This document shows positions 25,165 to 35,345 of a stretch of DNA of 64,000 bases, piece by piece (positions within the stretch are counted from its first letter, which is position 1; each line of letters begins with the position of its first letter). Under the pieces are notes generated by a model that saw nothing but the letters and a program-made list of their open reading frames with translations, was not told where the DNA came from and searched no databases. Origin of the DNA: an uncultured Alphaproteobacteria bacterium (GTDB taxonomy: Bacteria > Pseudomonadota > Alphaproteobacteria > UBA9655). A program made the translations under genes and the position numbers. The stretch covers positions 1 to 64,000 of the forward strand of contig CALBSK010000033.1 of NCBI GenBank assembly GCA_937967795.1, in the 5' to 3' direction.

Positions 25165-25996
25165 CTTTGCCTGTACCCTTTTTCCCTTGAACAGCATCGG
25201 GTGTTAAACGCAGGATCAATTGATCTGGTAACCTCATATCAATGGTTGTAATTTTCTGTTCACTCAAGGAATGCTGATTTTCAAGTTTGAGGAGATAGGC
25301 CAAAGCGCGTTCAACCTCTTTCTCTGGAAGTTTAATATCGATCTTCCCATCAAGTCTTATATCCCAACGCCTCGATCGCAAATGTGTTGCGGACGTCACA
25401 CGCTTCTTAATCTCAGGAAATTTATCAAGAAGAGCCACCAGGCTTCCGACATGATGAGGCGCCTGATCACCGGTTATAGGGAGTAAGTCTTTATATTGAT
25501 GAACTTCATGAATTTCCATAAGCTCCCCGTCCCCATCTACAAGATAGATTTTGTCATGAGCCTGCCACAGAGCAACAGGTTCCTTTTCTAAAATCCAAAT
25601 AAAAAGCGTATTCGGAAATCGCCTTTCTATCCGCACAGCTTTCACCCAAGAAACAGCTTCAAGCTTTGCTTTAGCTTCACTCAAATTAATAGAAAGAAGG
25701 GGCTTTCCATGTTCAAGCTTTAATATATTTAAAATTTGAGATTTATCTGTACGGATACGCCCCTCAACAATAACGTCTTCAAGTCTAAATCCAGCATCTG
25801 CCGTATATTTCTCAGCGCTTTGACGAACGTGTAACATCAAGGTCGATGCATGAAAATAACTCCAGAGCGTGAATACACAAAAGCTCATCCCAATGATAAA
25901 TAAAGTTAACCGTCGAACGCTTAAAACATAAAGAGATGTTCGTTGAGCTTTTTGTCGCTTTGAAGGAATCCGCTTATAAGGCTTCACCGCTGACAT
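25157..25996 (-). CDS. ftsQ: Cell division protein FtsQ
   Basis: FtsQ is a single-pass protein that bridges the early and late divisome. It has a basic cytoplasmic N-terminus, one membrane helix (LFIIGMSFCVFTLWSYF, about 30-46 from the preferred start), a POTRA domain (DVIVEGRIRTDKSQILNILK) and the FtsQ domain (SWVKAVRIERRFPNTLFIWI). The frame can start with GTG at 26017, but ATG at 25996 has GGAGGA 7 bases upstream and is preferred (279 residues). It overlaps ddl by 13 bases and ftsA by 8. Confidence 0.95.
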   Translation of the reverse strand: MSAVKPYKRIPSKRQKAQRTSLYVLSVRRLTLFIIGMSFCVFTLWSYFHASTLMLHVRQSAEKYTADAGFRLEDVIVEGRIRTDKSQILNILKLEHGKPLLSINLSEAKAKLEAVSWVKAVRIERRFPNTLFIWILEKEPVALWQAHDKIYLVDGDGELMEIHEVHQYKDLLPITGDQAPHHVGSLVALLDKFPEIKKRVTSATHLRSRRWDIRLDGKIDIKLPEKEVERALAYLLKLENQHSLSEQKITTIDMRLPDQLILRLTPDAVQGKKGTGKDA

Positions 25997-26904
25997 GAAG
26001 CGTCCTCCACCATCCACTGGACAAGTTGCGCATAACTCATCCCCTCATGAGCTACAATTTCAGGTACTAATGACAATGGGGTGAGCCCCGGTTGCGGATT
26101 CGTTTCAAGATAATATAAGACTCCAGGCTCGCCTTGCGTGTCATCATACCTAAAATCAGATCTTGTGACGCCTCGACATTCGAGAACTCTATGGGCTTTT
26201 CCCGCCCATTCAAGAACTTGCGCATAAACTTCGGAATGAATAGGCGCAGGCATCAGATGAACAGCTTTACCATCTGTATACTTAGCTTCATAATCATAAA
26301 AAGTGCCTTCAGGCTGAATTTCTATAGCCCCTCTGGGAATTCCCCCAAGAACAGCAACTTGAATCTCACGACCAGGAATATATCTTTCCACTAAAACTTC
26401 ATCTTCAAAAAGCCAATTTTGAGGATCGGGACGGACAGATTTTTCATCTAAAATAATATAAACGCCTACGCTTGATCCTTCCCCAACAGGCTTAATAACA
26501 AAAGGCGGTTCCATAATACGTCCCGCACAAGCATCCTCAATCTTTCCCACTCGGCCTTCTGGAATACGAATACCGTTCATTTCGCACATTTTACGAGCAA
26601 CGATCTTATTCATTGAAAGGGCTGATCCTAAAACCCCCGAATGAGAATAAGGAATTCCCATCATTTCCAAGAGACCTTGGATGCATCCATCTTCCCCCCA
26701 TCTTCCATGGAGAATATTTAAAACAACATCTGGCTTGTGACATTCTAAACTTTGGACGACCTTTTCCATATTGCGTGTTACATCAAGAGAGATGGCCTCA
26801 TGACCCAACTCGTGAAGCGCTTTCAAAACACCTTTGGCACTGGAAAGAGAAACCTCTCGTTCTTCCGAAAATCCCCCCATTAAAACAACAACTTTCTTCT
26901 TCAT
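25984..26904 (-). CDS. ddl: D-alanine--D-alanine ligase
   Basis: Ddl joins two D-Ala for the end of the peptidoglycan stem peptide. The 306 residues show the ATP-grasp organisation: N-terminal VVLMGGFSEEREVSLSSAKG, the central PFVIKPVGEGSSVGVY with its flexible loop, the EVLVERYIPGREIQVAVLGG segment, and the C-terminal YYLETNPQPGLTPLSLVPE with the Mg-binding Glu and Asn. It overlaps murB by 4 bases (ATGA) and ftsQ by 13, in the usual dcw position. Confidence 0.97.
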   Translation of the reverse strand: MKKKVVVLMGGFSEEREVSLSSAKGVLKALHELGHEAISLDVTRNMEKVVQSLECHKPDVVLNILHGRWGEDGCIQGLLEMMGIPYSHSGVLGSALSMNKIVARKMCEMNGIRIPEGRVGKIEDACAGRIMEPPFVIKPVGEGSSVGVYIILDEKSVRPDPQNWLFEDEVLVERYIPGREIQVAVLGGIPRGAIEIQPEGTFYDYEAKYTDGKAVHLMPAPIHSEVYAQVLEWAGKAHRVLECRGVTRSDFRYDDTQGEPGVLYYLETNPQPGLTPLSLVPEIVAHEGMSYAQLVQWMVEDASCQR

Positions 26905-27839
26905 GCCGCCTTTTCTCCTATGTGGAAACTTTCTTTAACACCAATTCTCTCAATCTCCCACCTTAGATCTATTCCTGTTGTAGAAAGAACACGTTGTCTA
27001 ACCTCATCCCCTAAAGATTCAAGATCAGAAGCCGTTGCATTTCCTGTATTAATCATAAAATTACAATGCAACTCTGACATCATAGCGCCACCCTTCCTTA
27101 AACCTCGGCAGCCCGCTTTTTCAATAAGCTCCCATGCCTTAGTTCCCTCCGGATTCGCAAAAGTACTTCCCCCCGTTCTAGACTTAACGGGTTGGGTACG
27201 TTCTCGTTCAGCAAGGAAAGAAGAGATTTTTTCTTCAATCTCTTTAGAATTCCCTAGACTCCCCTTCAATCGAGCACCGATAAAAATCCAATCCTTAGGA
27301 AGATCGCACTGTCGGTATCTTAATCCTAGATCTTTGGCTGTCAAACGATGAAGACGTCCTTTAGGATCAACAACAAGGGCATACATCAAAATCTGAGCTA
27401 TATCGCATCCATAAGCTCCTGCATTCATGCGAAGAGCGCCTCCCATAGTCCCTGGAATACCGCATAAGAATTCGAAACCTGAAATCTTTGCTTCGCAAGA
27501 TAAGGTCGCTACATTTCGATCTAAAACAGCGGCACCGACGTCAACCGTTGTCTCATCAATATGAATGTTTGTAAAACCTTGACCTAGACGCACAACAATG
27601 CCTTCTACTCCTCCATCTCTTACTAAAAGATTTGACCCCACACCCATGACATGTAAAGGAAGAGTTGTAGGCCGGTTTTTTAGAAAAAAACATAAGTCTT
27701 GAATATCCGCTGGCTTAAAAGTAATTTGCGCAGGCCCCCCCACTCGAAACCATGTCGTAGGAGCCAACGGCACATCAAAAAGGTAGCGTCCCCTTACTTT
27801 TGGTAGCAACATTGTTCGCTCTTTAACTGTTCGCCCCAT
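26901..27839 (-). CDS. murB: UDP-N-acetylenolpyruvoylglucosamine reductase
   Basis: MurB reduces the enolpyruvyl group to lactyl, giving UDP-MurNAc, with FAD and NADPH. The 312-residue type II-like protein has TTWFRVGGPA, the FAD-binding GVGSNLLVRDGG, CGIPGTMGGALRMNAGAYG (FAD and substrate), and the catalytic serine region RTGGSTFANP. The start has GAGGT 5 bases upstream. It overlaps ddl and begins 6 bases after murC. Confidence 0.97.
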   Translation of the reverse strand: MGRTVKERTMLLPKVRGRYLFDVPLAPTTWFRVGGPAQITFKPADIQDLCFFLKNRPTTLPLHVMGVGSNLLVRDGGVEGIVVRLGQGFTNIHIDETTVDVGAAVLDRNVATLSCEAKISGFEFLCGIPGTMGGALRMNAGAYGCDIAQILMYALVVDPKGRLHRLTAKDLGLRYRQCDLPKDWIFIGARLKGSLGNSKEIEEKISSFLAERERTQPVKSRTGGSTFANPEGTKAWELIEKAGCRGLRKGGAMMSELHCNFMINTGNATASDLESLGDEVRQRVLSTTGIDLRWEIERIGVKESFHIGEKAA

Positions 27840-27845
27840 TCTACC

Positions 27846-29237
27846 TCAAGTCTCGATCCACGGATAGGATTCATTTAATTGCATGGGTAAAGCGCGCGCA
27901 AGTGCAGAAATAGATCCTGCTCCTAAACAAATAACCATATCTCCCGCTTGGGCAAAATTTTGAATAAGCTGAGGCAATTCTTCAGGAGCGTTACAGCAAT
28001 AAACTTCTCCTTTCATAGCCTTCACTAAATCCTCATGATTCAGTCCTTCCTGCGGAGTTTCTCGCGCCCCATAGACAGGCAAAACAATTGTAAGATCTGC
28101 CACTTCGCAGCAAGCCGCAAAATCCTGGAAGTGACTTGCAAGACGACTATATCTGTGAGGCTCTAAAACCGCAATAACGCGCCCACTTGTAGCTGCTTTC
28201 GCCGCCATTAAAGTTGCACGAATCTCGACAGGGTGATGGGCATAATCATCTATAATGGTTATTCCCCGCCAATTCCCCACTGCGGTGAATCGTCGCTGAA
28301 CCCCTTCAAAAGATGAAAAAGCCTCTTTAAGAATATTTTCTTTTATCCCACATTCAAAAGCACAAGACGCCACCCCAAGGGCATTAAGAACATTATGCTG
28401 ACCATACAGAGGAAGGAACATTTCTGTACATTGGTTTCCCCTTATAAGGTCAAAATGTGCTCCTTTAGGGGTTAGGTGGATATTTTCCGCTCGCACATCG
28501 GCTTCAGCGCAAATGCCATACGTTATACATCGCTGTTCTAACTTAATTTTTTGCCAAAGATCGTAAACTTGGGGGTGATCAATCCCTAAAACCGCGACCC
28601 CTCCCCCTTGGAGTTTTGTCGTAAAAGTTTCAAAAGCGTTATAAAGCCGTTCAGCACATCCATAATAATCCATATGTTCAAGGTCAATATTAGTCACAAG
28701 AGCCATTTTTCGAGGAAGTTTTAAAAAACTCCCATCAGATTCATCGGCTTCTACGACACACCATAAACCGTCCCCCGTTTTAACGTTGGACTTCCAGGTA
28801 TTCATCACGCCCCCATTAATAATGGCGGGATCAAAACCCGCTCTTTCTAATACCCATCCCATTAAGGCTGTGGTCGTTGTTTTCCCATGCGTTCCGGAAA
28901 TTGCGATTCCCTGATATTTTCCCATCAAAAGAGCCAACATTTCTGCACGATGAAGAATAGGGAGCCCACGAAGACGCGCTTCTTTTAGTTCAGAATTATT
29001 TTCTTTGATATCTGTTGACACCACAATAATATCTTTTCCTTCAAGGATAGAAGGATCATGGCCTAAATCAATATGAATACCTTCTTTTTGAAGCCTCTCT
29101 ATATTTCCATTTAAAGCTAAATCACTTCCACTAACCCGATGGCCGCCTTGAGCTAAAAGTTGCGCAACGGCACTCATACCGATCCCTCCAACACCAATAA
29201 AATGAATACGTTTATCATCAAGGTCTTTAAGATTCAT
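27846..29237 (-). CDS. murC: UDP-N-acetylmuramate--L-alanine ligase
   Basis: MurC adds the first amino acid of the stem peptide in an ATP-dependent step. The 463-residue protein has the N-terminal Rossmann motif HFIGVGGIGMSAVAQLL (about 13-29), the Mur-ligase P-loop SGTHGKTTTTAL (about 113-124), the metal and substrate segment VEADESDGSFL and the C-terminal DDYAHHPVEI. It follows murG directly with 1 base between and is normal in length. Confidence 0.98.
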   Translation of the reverse strand: MNLKDLDDKRIHFIGVGGIGMSAVAQLLAQGGHRVSGSDLALNGNIERLQKEGIHIDLGHDPSILEGKDIIVVSTDIKENNSELKEARLRGLPILHRAEMLALLMGKYQGIAISGTHGKTTTTALMGWVLERAGFDPAIINGGVMNTWKSNVKTGDGLWCVVEADESDGSFLKLPRKMALVTNIDLEHMDYYGCAERLYNAFETFTTKLQGGGVAVLGIDHPQVYDLWQKIKLEQRCITYGICAEADVRAENIHLTPKGAHFDLIRGNQCTEMFLPLYGQHNVLNALGVASCAFECGIKENILKEAFSSFEGVQRRFTAVGNWRGITIIDDYAHHPVEIRATLMAAKAATSGRVIAVLEPHRYSRLASHFQDFAACCEVADLTIVLPVYGARETPQEGLNHEDLVKAMKGEVYCCNAPEELPQLIQNFAQAGDMVICLGAGSISALARALPMQLNESYPWIET

Positions 29238-29238
29238 A

Positions 29239-30333
29239 TTATTCTCTTTTCTCAGCTGTAACCAACTTTACTAAATGCGCTAATCTTAAGGGTGCATCTA
29301 CCTCTGCAAGAGTTTGGATATGAGCTGCAGCTTGGACTAACTTCGAAGGACACGCTATTAAGTCTGATAACAAACCCGCTAATAAGGGCGACGTAAATTC
29401 TTTTTCTCGCCACATCCAGCCTCCTTTTGCATCAACAACTTGTTGGGCATTGTAGAACTGGTGATCATCCATGGCATAAGGATAGGGGATTAATAGCGCT
29501 GGTCTCCCAACACGCGCTATTTCCACAACACTTGATGCTCCTGCACGAGAGATAATCAGATGTGCCTTTTTATATCTATCTCCCATCTTATCCAAAAAAG
29601 GAGAAAGCTCCACATGGGCTTTCGTTCGATCATAGAGTATTTGAGTGAGTTCTAAGGTTTCAGGTCGACATTGCTGAGTAATAAAAAGACGCTTTTGAAG
29701 CATAGGATCTAGAAGATTTATCGCCTGAGGGATAATCTCTCCAAACACCTTAGCCCCCTGACTTCCTCCTGTCACAAGTATGTGAAAAGGGGCATTCTTC
29801 TCCGAAGGTATATAGGGTTCAGATTTGATATCAACGCGAACAGGCAACCCTGTAAAATACACCTTATCTATACAAGACGTCGGAATATTCTTCACATGAG
29901 GAAAGGAAGTAGCAATACGCGTGACAAAGGGAGCTAAAAATTGATTTGTCCGCCCAAAAAAAGCATCGGCCTGATGAATGATGGTCGGAAGACGGAGAAC
30001 TGTAGCCGATATCATGGTAGGAAAAGAAGCATATCCTCCAAAACCAACAACGGCATGAGGTTTCAAACGCCATAACTGATAAAGAGCCATCCCTACCCCA
30101 GCCATTAGCTGGGCTCCTCCTTTTACTTTCTTGCTTATCGATCCCTTGAGTTGGGATGCGGATATTTTAACCTTGAAAAAAGCAGAATCATCAAACTGAT
30201 GTCCCCGGCCATCACTAAATATAAAAACTTCATATCCTTGTGAATAAAGTTCCTGCGCTAAAACTTGTGCTGGGAAAACATGGCCCCCTGTTCCCCCCGT
30301 TGCTAAAACGATCCTCTTTTCGGGTTTAGTCAT
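29239..30333 (-). CDS. murG: Lipid II synthase MurG (GlcNAc transferase)
   Basis: MurG adds GlcNAc to lipid I on the inner face of the membrane, giving lipid II. The 364 residues form two Rossmann-like halves with the G-loop LATGGTGGHVFPAQVLA (about 10-26), a VVGFGGYASFP loop, a third glycine loop ILVTGGSQGAKVFGE, and the UDP-GlcNAc-binding ISRAGASSVVEIARVGRPAL with PYPYAMDDHQFYNA. It overlaps ftsW by 8 bases. Confidence 0.98.
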   Translation of the reverse strand: MTKPEKRIVLATGGTGGHVFPAQVLAQELYSQGYEVFIFSDGRGHQFDDSAFFKVKISASQLKGSISKKVKGGAQLMAGVGMALYQLWRLKPHAVVGFGGYASFPTMISATVLRLPTIIHQADAFFGRTNQFLAPFVTRIATSFPHVKNIPTSCIDKVYFTGLPVRVDIKSEPYIPSEKNAPFHILVTGGSQGAKVFGEIIPQAINLLDPMLQKRLFITQQCRPETLELTQILYDRTKAHVELSPFLDKMGDRYKKAHLIISRAGASSVVEIARVGRPALLIPYPYAMDDHQFYNAQQVVDAKGGWMWREKEFTSPLLAGLLSDLIACPSKLVQAAAHIQTLAEVDAPLRLAHLVKLVTAEKRE

Positions 30334-31456
30334 ATTCCCCTATCCTTCGACGGGTCAATCCTAGAACAATCCCCATTCCTACAGCTTGGGCAATCAGGGA
30401 AGACCCTCCATAACTGATGAAAGGCAGGGTCATTCCTTTGGTTGGCATCAAATTTAAAGTGGATGCCATATTAATAACAGCTTGTAAACCAAATTGAACA
30501 ACCAGACCTGTCACGGCCAAAACAATAAACATATTGTTTTCATCAAAGAGACGCCTAAAAGAGCGAAGAAGGATAAATGCAAAAATCCCAACTAACAAGA
30601 GACATAAAATCATCCCAAATTCTTCGCCAGCGACCGCAAATATAAAATCAGCGTGCGCATCAGGAAGATATTTTTTAACAGTCCCCTCTCCCGGTCCCTG
30701 ACCAGCAAATCCACCATTTATAAAAGCTTCTAAAGACTGATTAATTTGATATCGATCGCCAAATTTATCGCCTCCTTCAGAATGTAAAAAGTGATCAACA
30801 CGGCGGCTTACATGAGGAAAAAGGAAATACGCCCCTAAAAGCCCTCCAATTCCACATCCCATACCTGAAAAAATCCAGATAAGAGGCATACCCGCTAAAA
30901 AAAACTGAGAAAAACACATAACCGTAATTAAGCCTGTCATCCCTAAATCAGGCTGAATCAATAACAATATAACAATTAATAAATAAAAGCCTATAGCCAT
31001 CAAATTACCTGGAAAAAAAGCTGAGTCATGTTGCTTGGAAATTAACCAAGCGCACACAACAGCAAAGGACGGTTTTATAAATTCAGAAGGTTGAACAGAA
31101 ATACCCCCGATATCAAGCCAACGAGAAGCCCCTTTAATCTCAACTCCTATAAAAAGCGTAGAGATAAGCCCTAAAAGACTTATTCCAAGTATTATCAAAC
31201 CAACCAACTTAATATTTTGGAGAGAAAAAAAGGATATTCCAATTAAAATTGGAAGTGTAGGCAATAAAAAAATAATATGTTTTTTAATAAAATGAAATGA
31301 ATTCCAATGGTGTTGAATAGCAACAGCTGGACTTGCTGCCATGACCAGAAGAACGCCTAAAAAGACAAGAATGATGATAAGAGCTAAGATCCATCTATCA
31401 ATGGTCCACCACCACTGCCCAATCAAGTTTGTATTTGTACGGGATAAAGAAAGCAT
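30326..31456 (-). CDS. ftsW: Septal peptidoglycan polymerase FtsW (SEDS family)
   Basis: FtsW is the SEDS glycosyltransferase that polymerises lipid II at the septum with FtsI. It is 376 residues with about ten membrane segments. SEDS landmarks are visible: GASRWLDIGGISVQPSEFIK, LIQPDLGMTG, YQINQSLEAFINGGFAGQGP, LPDAHADFIFAVAGEEFGM with the catalytic Asp region, and MPTKGMTLPFISYGGSSL. It lies between murD and murG as in other alphaproteobacterial clusters. Confidence 0.97.
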   Translation of the reverse strand: MLSLSRTNTNLIGQWWWTIDRWILALIIILVFLGVLLVMAASPAVAIQHHWNSFHFIKKHIIFLLPTLPILIGISFFSLQNIKLVGLIILGISLLGLISTLFIGVEIKGASRWLDIGGISVQPSEFIKPSFAVVCAWLISKQHDSAFFPGNLMAIGFYLLIVILLLIQPDLGMTGLITVMCFSQFFLAGMPLIWIFSGMGCGIGGLLGAYFLFPHVSRRVDHFLHSEGGDKFGDRYQINQSLEAFINGGFAGQGPGEGTVKKYLPDAHADFIFAVAGEEFGMILCLLLVGIFAFILLRSFRRLFDENNMFIVLAVTGLVVQFGLQAVINMASTLNLMPTKGMTLPFISYGGSSLIAQAVGMGIVLGLTRRRIGEYD

Positions 31457-31465
31457 TTTATATTT

Positions 31466-32854
31466 CTAAGACTTCCTCGTTTCTGACACTATAATTTCTT
31501 TGACATACTGGCAAAAAGCATTGCCTCTTTCCTCAAAATCTCGAAATTGATCAAAGCTTGCACAGGCGGGTGACAAAAGAACAACCGCACCCTTCTGTTG
31601 ATCATTAAAAGCCAATACTGCGGCTTTTTGCGTCGCTTCCTCTAGTGTATCACATATCGTAAAAGAAACTTCTTCCTCTAGATTAAGAGAAAAGCATGCA
31701 GCGGCTTCTCCATATAAAAAAGCATGTTTAATAGCTGGGAAATAAGGTTTAAGGCTTAGTATCCCTCCCTCTTTAGGCCTGCCGCCTAAAAGGCAATAAA
31801 GAGGAAGACCTTGATAACCTGCCAAGGCTTTTGCAACTGCTTCAGCATTAGTTGCCTTACTATCGTTAACAAACGTCACATTTTTATAACGCGCTATTTC
31901 TTGTTGACGATGGGCAAGTCCAGGAAAAGATGTAATAGCGTGCGTAATGGCGTCAGGTTCAAGCCCTATAGATCTGAGCGCCCCATAAGCTGCCGCTACA
32001 TTTTGCCAATTATGTTGTCCTTTCAATCGAGAACGGTCTTTCAAGTTTAAAATAGGACGTTCCTTTTCATGAAGGATTCCCTCTTTGACATAAATGCCAT
32101 CGACAAGAACTTTACAAGTTGAAATAGGGAGAAGCTTTATTTTTCCAGATGCCTTTAAAGTTTCATAAATCATTGCACAAGGCACATCATCAACACTAAT
32201 GACCAATGTATCTTCGGATGTTGCATTTCTATAAATAAGTTTTTTTGCTGCAATATATCCGTCCATACCTCCGTGTCGTTCCAAATGATCAGGCGTTATA
32301 TTCAATAAAATGGCAACATTAAAGTGAAGACTGGGAGAGGTTTCAAGCTGATAGGAGGACATCTCTAACACATACGTACCCTCCTTGTCTAAAGGATTGA
32401 GATCCATCACGGGAACTCCAAGATTTCCACCGACTTCAACGGGAATATTCCTTTCTTTAAGGATATGCCCTATCAAAGTTGTCGTTGTCGATTTGCCATT
32501 CGTACCTGTAATGCCCACATAGCGCGCCTGAGGCTGACTTTGAAAGAGAATCTCAATATCACTCACGGGTCGGAGCCCCGCAATTTGGGCACGTGCGACC
32601 AGAGGATGGGGGGCTGGGTAGTGATGGGGAATACCCGGGCTTAAGATTAGATGATTAACCTCTTCCCACTTAAGAGAATTAAGCTCCCTTAGAGGTATTC
32701 CCATTTTTTTGGCAGCTTCTCGAGCACTCTCCTGATCATCCCAAGCAAAAATCTCAGCGCCTGTTTGGATCAAACTCTTTACCATAGACTGACCAGACCG
32801 CCCCAGTCCTAAAACGGCAACTTTTTGATCTGTGAAATAATGGGGAATGATCAT
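31466..32854 (-). CDS. murD: UDP-N-acetylmuramoyl-L-alanine--D-glutamate ligase
   Basis: MurD adds D-Glu to UDP-MurNAc-L-Ala. The 462-residue protein has an N-terminal AVLGLGRSGQSM binding loop, the ATP P-loop ITGTNGKSTTTTLI (about 114-127), VLEMSSYQLE, and the C-terminal VNDSKATNAEAVAKAL and LLSPACASFDQFRDFEERG segments that mark MurD. It sits 4 bases after mraY and 9 bases before ftsW. Confidence 0.97.
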   Translation of the reverse strand: MIIPHYFTDQKVAVLGLGRSGQSMVKSLIQTGAEIFAWDDQESAREAAKKMGIPLRELNSLKWEEVNHLILSPGIPHHYPAPHPLVARAQIAGLRPVSDIEILFQSQPQARYVGITGTNGKSTTTTLIGHILKERNIPVEVGGNLGVPVMDLNPLDKEGTYVLEMSSYQLETSPSLHFNVAILLNITPDHLERHGGMDGYIAAKKLIYRNATSEDTLVISVDDVPCAMIYETLKASGKIKLLPISTCKVLVDGIYVKEGILHEKERPILNLKDRSRLKGQHNWQNVAAAYGALRSIGLEPDAITHAITSFPGLAHRQQEIARYKNVTFVNDSKATNAEAVAKALAGYQGLPLYCLLGGRPKEGGILSLKPYFPAIKHAFLYGEAAACFSLNLEEEVSFTICDTLEEATQKAAVLAFNDQQKGAVVLLSPACASFDQFRDFEERGNAFCQYVKEIIVSETRKS

Positions 32855-32858
32855 TTTT

Positions 32859-33950
32859 TTAACGTAGTTTAAGAGTTGAGAGACCGATTAATGCCAAAAC
32901 TATAGCGATAATCCAAAATCGGAAAACAATGGTTGGTTCTGACCATCCTTTTTTCTCAAAATGATGATGAATGGGGGCCATCAAAAAAATCCGTTTTCCT
33001 CCTGAGAGTTTAAAATAGCCTACTTGCAGAATAACGGAAATCGCTTCCATCACGAAAAGTCCCCCTACAATTGCTAAGACAAGTTCATGCTTCGTAATAA
33101 CAGCCACCATCCCAAGAGCTCCTCCTACGGCAAGAGATCCCGTATCTCCCATCATTACCATAGCGGGAGGAGCATTATACCATAAAAATCCAAGCCCGGC
33201 TCCAACCAGAGCCCCGCAGAAAATGGCAAGTTCTCCTGTTCCTGGTACGAACGCAATCTGAAGATAATTAGAAAAGACGTGATTTCCTACAAGATAAGAG
33301 ATCAAGACAAAACAAGCCGCAACAATCATAACAGGACCAATAGCAAGGCCATCCAAGCCATCCGTTAAATTTACAGCATTGGACGCTCCTATGACAACAA
33401 AAATCCCAAATGGAATATAAAACCATCCTAAATTAATCAGAACATTTTTAAAAAAAGGAATGGATGTACTTGTAGCAAGAAGGGGAGTTCCTAGCTGCAT
33501 AACACCATAAGTTGCAAAAGCACTCATTATAATTTGGAGCAAGAGCTTTTTCTTGCCTGAAAGCCCTTTTGTATTACGTTTGGTGAGTTTTAAATAATCA
33601 TCTAAAGCCCCTACAAATCCAAATCCAAGGGTCAGTAAAAGCACAACCCACACATACCCATTCGTCAAATTGACCCACAAAAAGGTGCTCAGCGTCAACG
33701 CAAACAAAATGAGACTTCCCCCCATCGTTGGCGTTCCTTGTTTAGTCAAAAGATGGGAAGTAGGACCATCATCTCGAATAGGCTGCCCCTTAGGATATTG
33801 GCTTTTAAGCCATTTGATAAATACAGGTCCACATAAAAGACTGATTAAAAGAGCTGTGAGAAGAGCTCCTGCGGTTCGAAAAGTAATGTACCGAAAAAGA
33901 TTAAAGAAAACGTTTTCTTGACCCCAAAGGGTATAAAAGTAGTAAAACAT
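32859..33950 (-). CDS. mraY: Phospho-N-acetylmuramoyl-pentapeptide transferase
   Basis: MraY moves phospho-MurNAc-pentapeptide to undecaprenyl phosphate, making lipid I. The 363 residues contain about ten membrane helices and the family motifs TKQGTPTMGGSL (about 69-80), the aspartate-rich GALDDYLKL, NAVNLTDGLDGLAIGP, and the histidine motif LMAPIHHHFEKKGWSEP. It follows murF by 3 bases. Confidence 0.98.
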   Translation of the reverse strand: MFYYFYTLWGQENVFFNLFRYITFRTAGALLTALLISLLCGPVFIKWLKSQYPKGQPIRDDGPTSHLLTKQGTPTMGGSLILFALTLSTFLWVNLTNGYVWVVLLLTLGFGFVGALDDYLKLTKRNTKGLSGKKKLLLQIIMSAFATYGVMQLGTPLLATSTSIPFFKNVLINLGWFYIPFGIFVVIGASNAVNLTDGLDGLAIGPVMIVAACFVLISYLVGNHVFSNYLQIAFVPGTGELAIFCGALVGAGLGFLWYNAPPAMVMMGDTGSLAVGGALGMVAVITKHELVLAIVGGLFVMEAISVILQVGYFKLSGGKRIFLMAPIHHHFEKKGWSEPTIVFRFWIIAIVLALIGLSTLKLR

Positions 33951-33953
33951 GCT

Positions 33954-35345
33954 TTAACTCACTCTTTTAAGAGATTGTTTTTGAAGATTCAGAAGAGCCT
34001 CAACGATAGGCTTCACACGCGTTCCCAAAGAGGCTTTAACGCTAATAATATCTCCTAATTCAATTGCCTCTAAAACAAGAGGTATAAGGTCTAACGATGT
34101 CTGAGCGTAGCCTCCTTTAAGAGTGTGGGGAAGACGTTCATATAAATAAGCCATATAAGGACCACAACAAAAAACAAGATCGATCTTATTTTCTAAAAGA
34201 GACTCCAGAAGTTCCTCATGACGCGCCTGAGACAAATCTCCCATCTCCCGCATATCCCCTATAACCGCTATTTTACGTCCTTTCCCACTTTGTCCTAAGA
34301 CTGTAAGGGCCGCTCGCATAGAGGTGGGATTGGCATTGTAACTCTCATCAATAATGGTAAAATCTCCCTTATACCATTTTCCTCGCCCGGAAGGTGCTTC
34401 CACTGTTGCAAGGCGTTGAGCCGCATTCCTTACATCAACACCCGCTAAAGAAACAGCTCCCAAAACAGCGAGGCTGTTAAGAACCCAATGAACGCCGGGA
34501 ACGGGAAGAATATAATCTATTTCTTCTCCTCCAATTCTTGCGATCACTTTACTACTTTCGGTCCCTCTTTCCCATGAAAGAAGGCAGAAGTCTGCTATTT
34601 TTGATTTTCCAAAACTAAAGATTTTCAGCCCATATTCCTGGGCCCGGTTTGATAAAAGCTCAAAATGTGAATCATCCCGATTTAAAAGAGCGCTTCCTCC
34701 TTGAGCCATTCCCTCAAAGATTTCAGCCTTGGCCCGCGCAATTTCCTCAACCGAGTTAAAAAATTCCACATGGGCTTCTACAATAGATGTAATGATCGCG
34801 ATCTGGGGTTTAATCATTTTTGTGAGGGAGAGAATTTCTCCTTTGTGATTCATCCCGACTTCAAAAATACCTATTTGGGTTTCTTGAGGCATGCGTGCCA
34901 AAGTCAATGGTACACCCCAATGATTGTTATAGCTTGCAACGCTCGCGTGCGTCGACCTTTTCTCCTTAAAAACCCAATTAAGCATATCTTTGGTGCTTGT
35001 TTTTCCCACACTTCCCGTAACAGCAATGCGTGTTGCTGAACATCTCTCCCGCGCAGCAATACCGAGTTTTTCTAGCGCTTGCAGTGTATCTCCCACATAT
35101 GAAGCGGGAAGAGGAGCCTCCACTTCTTCAGAAATAAGAACCGCCGCTGCTCCGTTCTCTCTAGCTTCTTGAAGAAAGGAATGCCCATTCCCTGCTTCAC
35201 TTTTAAGGGCTACAAAAAGATCACCTTCTTTAATCGTGCGGGTATCAATAGAAATGCCTGAACATACCCATGGCTCAGAAGAAGCTCCACCTGTTACTTT
35301 ATCTACCGTTTTCCAATCCCAAAGCTCTTTCATAACTTCACGCAT
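33954..35345 (-). CDS. murF: UDP-MurNAc-tripeptide--D-alanyl-D-alanine ligase
   Basis: MurF adds D-Ala-D-Ala made by Ddl, completing the UDP-MurNAc-pentapeptide. At 463 residues it shows the Mur-ligase P-loop VTGSVGKTSTKDML (about 108-121), ASYNNHWGVPLTLA, FEVGMNHKGEI and the C-terminal ESYNANPTSMRAAL and AVIGDMREMG segments that identify MurF. Its 5' end overlaps murE by 16 bases. Confidence 0.97.
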   Translation of the reverse strand: MREVMKELWDWKTVDKVTGGASSEPWVCSGISIDTRTIKEGDLFVALKSEAGNGHSFLQEARENGAAAVLISEEVEAPLPASYVGDTLQALEKLGIAARERCSATRIAVTGSVGKTSTKDMLNWVFKEKRSTHASVASYNNHWGVPLTLARMPQETQIGIFEVGMNHKGEILSLTKMIKPQIAIITSIVEAHVEFFNSVEEIARAKAEIFEGMAQGGSALLNRDDSHFELLSNRAQEYGLKIFSFGKSKIADFCLLSWERGTESSKVIARIGGEEIDYILPVPGVHWVLNSLAVLGAVSLAGVDVRNAAQRLATVEAPSGRGKWYKGDFTIIDESYNANPTSMRAALTVLGQSGKGRKIAVIGDMREMGDLSQARHEELLESLLENKIDLVFCCGPYMAYLYERLPHTLKGGYAQTSLDLIPLVLEAIELGDIISVKASLGTRVKPIVEALLNLQKQSLKRVS